Shown: positions 61,994 through 64,000 of the stretch, piece by piece | Numbering within the stretch: position 1 is the first letter of the stretch | How the letters are laid out: each line of letters starts with the position of its first letter | Assembly: GCF_013836145.1 (NCBI RefSeq) | Contig: NZ_CP057483.1 | Span: 744,001-808,000 of the forward strand | Source of the DNA: Citrobacter sp. RHB25-C09 | Lineage (GTDB): Bacteria > Pseudomonadota > Gammaproteobacteria > Enterobacterales > Enterobacteriaceae | DNA: 64,000 nt | Reading direction: 5' to 3' | Notes under the pieces: generated by a model | Databases searched by the model: none | The model's input: the letters and a program-made list of their open reading frames with translations, nothing else | What the model was told of the DNA's origin: nothing | Program-made: the position numbers and the translations under genes

Positions 61994-64000
61994 ATGCCAA
62001 AACGTACAGACATAAAAAGCATCCTGATCCTCGGCGCTGGCCCAATTGTCATCGGCCAGGCCTGCGAATTCGACTATTCCGGCGCGCAGGCATGTAAAGC
62101 CCTGCGTGAAGAGGGTTACCGCGTCATTCTGGTGAACTCCAACCCAGCGACCATCATGACCGACCCGGAAATGGCCGATGCCACTTACATCGAGCCGATT
62201 CACTGGGAAGTGGTTCGTAAAATTATCGAGAAAGAGCGCCCGGATGCGGTGCTGCCGACCATGGGCGGCCAGACGGCGCTGAACTGTGCGCTGGAGCTTG
62301 AGCGTCAGGGCGTACTCGAAGAGTTCGGCGTCACCATGATTGGTGCCACCGCAGACGCCATCGATAAAGCGGAAGACCGTCGCCGCTTTGACATCGCGAT
62401 GAAGAAAATTGGCCTTGATACTGCGCGTTCAGGCATCGCCCACACTATGGAAGAAGCGCTGGCGGTTGCCGCTGACGTTGGCTTCCCGTGCATTATCCGT
62501 CCTTCATTCACCATGGGCGGCACTGGCGGCGGTATCGCCTATAACCGCGAAGAATTTGAAGAAATTTGCGAACGTGGCCTGGATCTTTCCCCCACCAACG
62601 AACTGCTGATTGATGAATCGCTGATTGGCTGGAAAGAGTACGAGATGGAAGTGGTGCGTGATAAAAACGACAACTGCATCATCGTCTGCTCCATTGAAAA
62701 CTTCGACGCAATGGGTATCCATACCGGTGATTCCATCACCGTGGCGCCTGCCCAGACGCTGACCGATAAAGAGTACCAAATCATGCGTAACGCCTCGATG
62801 GCGGTACTGCGTGAAATCGGCGTGGAAACCGGCGGCTCAAACGTTCAGTTTGCGGTGAACCCGAAAAATGGTCGCCTGATAGTCATCGAAATGAACCCGC
62901 GTGTGTCGCGTTCTTCTGCGCTGGCTTCAAAAGCAACGGGCTTCCCGATTGCCAAAGTGGCGGCGAAACTGGCCGTAGGTTACACCCTCGACGAACTGAT
63001 GAACGATATCACCGGCGGGCGTACTCCGGCGTCGTTTGAACCTTCTATCGACTACGTCGTCACTAAAATTCCACGCTTTAACTTCGAAAAATTCGTTGGC
63101 GCGAATGACCGTCTGACTACGCAAATGAAGTCCGTCGGTGAAGTGATGGCGATTGGCCGCACGCAGCAGGAATCTCTGCAAAAAGCATTGCGCGGTCTGG
63201 AAGTGGGCGCGACCGGCTTTGACCCGAAAGTGAGCCTGGACGATCCGGAAGCATTGACCAAAATTCGCCGTGAGCTGAAAGACGCGGGCGCGGATCGTAT
63301 CTGGTATATCGCCGACGCATTCCGTGCGGGTATGTCCGTCGACGGCGTATTCAACCTGACCAACATCGACCGCTGGTTCCTGGTGCAGATTGAAGAGCTG
63401 GTGCGTCTGGAAGAGCAAGTGGCAGAGCTGGGTATCAACGGTCTGGACGCAGACTTCCTGCGCCAATTGAAGCGCAAAGGCTTCGCTGATGCGCGTCTGG
63501 CTAAACTGGCGGGTGTGCGTGAAGCAGAAATTCGCAAGCTGCGCGACCAGTATGACCTGCACCCGGTCTACAAGCGCGTGGACACCTGTGCGGCTGAATT
63601 CTCGACCGACACCGCCTATATGTACTCCACCTATGAAGACGAGTGTGAAGCGAACCCGTCCGTCGACCGTGACAAAATCATGGTGCTGGGTGGCGGTCCA
63701 AACCGTATCGGCCAGGGCATTGAGTTCGACTACTGCTGCGTCCACGCCTCGCTGGCGCTGCGCGAAGACGGTTACGAAACCATTATGGTCAACTGTAACC
63801 CGGAAACCGTCTCTACCGATTACGACACTTCCGACCGCCTCTACTTTGAGCCGGTCACACTGGAAGATGTGCTGGAAATCGTCCGCGTTGAGAAGCCGAA
63901 AGGCGTTATCGTCCAGTACGGCGGTCAGACCCCGCTGAAACTGGCGCGCGCGCTGGAAGCCGCAGGTGTTCCGGTCATCGGCACCAGTCCGGATGCGATT
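61994..64000 (+). CDS. carB: Carbamoyl-phosphate synthase large subunit, N-terminal 669 residues (cut by window edge)
   Basis: An ATG (MPKRTDIKSILILGAGPIVIG) opens a frame running to the window end without a stop: 669 of about 1073 residues. The first ATP-grasp domain, which makes carboxyphosphate and carbamate, shows NPATIMTDPEMAD, MGGQTALNCALEL, RPSFTMGGTGGGIAYN and EMNPRVSRSSALASKATG. The oligomerisation domain follows (about 400-550). The second half starts at VLGGGPNRIGQGIEFDYCC, an internal repeat of the first. It supplies carbamoyl phosphate for arginine and pyrimidines. Confidence 0.98.
   Translation, partial: MPKRTDIKSILILGAGPIVIGQACEFDYSGAQACKALREEGYRVILVNSNPATIMTDPEMADATYIEPIHWEVVRKIIEKERPDAVLPTMGGQTALNCALELERQGVLEEFGVTMIGATADAIDKAEDRRRFDIAMKKIGLDTARSGIAHTMEEALAVAADVGFPCIIRPSFTMGGTGGGIAYNREEFEEICERGLDLSPTNELLIDESLIGWKEYEMEVVRDKNDNCIIVCSIENFDAMGIHTGDSITVAPAQTLTDKEYQIMRNASMAVLREIGVETGGSNVQFAVNPKNGRLIVIEMNPRVSRSSALASKATGFPIAKVAAKLAVGYTLDELMNDITGGRTPASFEPSIDYVVTKIPRFNFEKFVGANDRLTTQMKSVGEVMAIGRTQQESLQKALRGLEVGATGFDPKVSLDDPEALTKIRRELKDAGADRIWYIADAFRAGMSVDGVFNLTNIDRWFLVQIEELVRLEEQVAELGINGLDADFLRQLKRKGFADARLAKLAGVREAEIRKLRDQYDLHPVYKRVDTCAAEFSTDTAYMYSTYEDECEANPSVDRDKIMVLGGGPNRIGQGIEFDYCCVHASLALREDGYETIMVNCNPETVSTDYDTSDRLYFEPVTLEDVLEIVRVEKPKGVIVQYGGQTPLKLARALEAAGVPVIGTSPDAI

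Overview
The window is chromosomal DNA of an enteric gammaproteobacterium. Nearly every core protein matches its Escherichia coli/Salmonella counterpart in length and sequence (FbaA, Slt, CreBCD, ArcA, ThrABC, DnaK, IleS, IspH, DapB, CarAB). Small species-level markers are also conserved: the thr leader peptide, the trpR operator, the heat-shock promoters of dnaK, and UUG starts on rpsT and carA. The citrate fermentation cluster between ispH and dapB, together with E. coli-like core genes, points to the Citrobacter/Salmonella branch, with Citrobacter the better guess. Genus cannot be proven from the window alone. No rRNA, tRNA, phage, insertion sequence or CRISPR array was seen.

Layout. (1) 1-1480: 3' end of pgk, then fbaA and its terminator. 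(2) 1588-8796: an accessory module of a carbamate kinase (minus strand) divergent from an MFS transporter, fdrA, ylbE, ylbF and an AllS-like LysR regulator. In E. coli the fdrA-ylbE-ylbF-ybcF set sits in the allantoin cluster and encodes oxamate carbamoyltransferase plus carbamate kinase. Here it lies between fbaA and mscS without the allantoin-to-ureidoglycolate genes. (3) 8918-11450: mscS, argO, yggE, in E. coli order. (4) 11535-24333: ettA, slt, trpR, yjjX, gpmB, rob, creABCD, arcA, yjjY, yjtD, the E. coli order of the 99-100 min region. (5) 24547-46566: thrLABC, yaaA, yaaJ, talB, mog, satP, dnaKJ, nhaAR, rpsT, ribF, ileS, lspA, fkpB, ispH, the E. coli 0-1 min region, without the extra genes K-12 carries between satP and dnaK or between dnaJ and nhaA. 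(6) 46632-59339: the complete anaerobic citrate fermentation locus, as two divergent operons: citS-oadGAB-citAB (minus) and citCDEFXG (plus). (7) 59549-64000: dapB, carA and the first 669 codons of carB.

How it works together. CitA senses citrate in the periplasm and CitB drives both cit operons. CitS imports citrate with Na+, citrate lyase (CitDEF, matured by CitC, CitX and CitG) splits it to acetate and oxaloacetate, and the OadGAB pump decarboxylates oxaloacetate while exporting Na+. In the accessory module, the transcarbamoylase proteins and carbamate kinase would convert a carbamoylated substrate (oxalurate in E. coli) to carbamoyl phosphate and then to ATP, ammonia and CO2, with the MFS protein as the likely importer.

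Most notable points: the yggE|ettA join at about 11.5 kb, which is what a single inversion spanning the replication origin would produce; the stand-alone carbamoyl-transfer module with its own transporter and AllS-like regulator; and several recognisable operators (cre-tag, PurR, CRP, FNR, TrpR, sigma-32). Nothing here looks like a wholly unknown system. The carbamoyl-transfer module is the best candidate for new biology.
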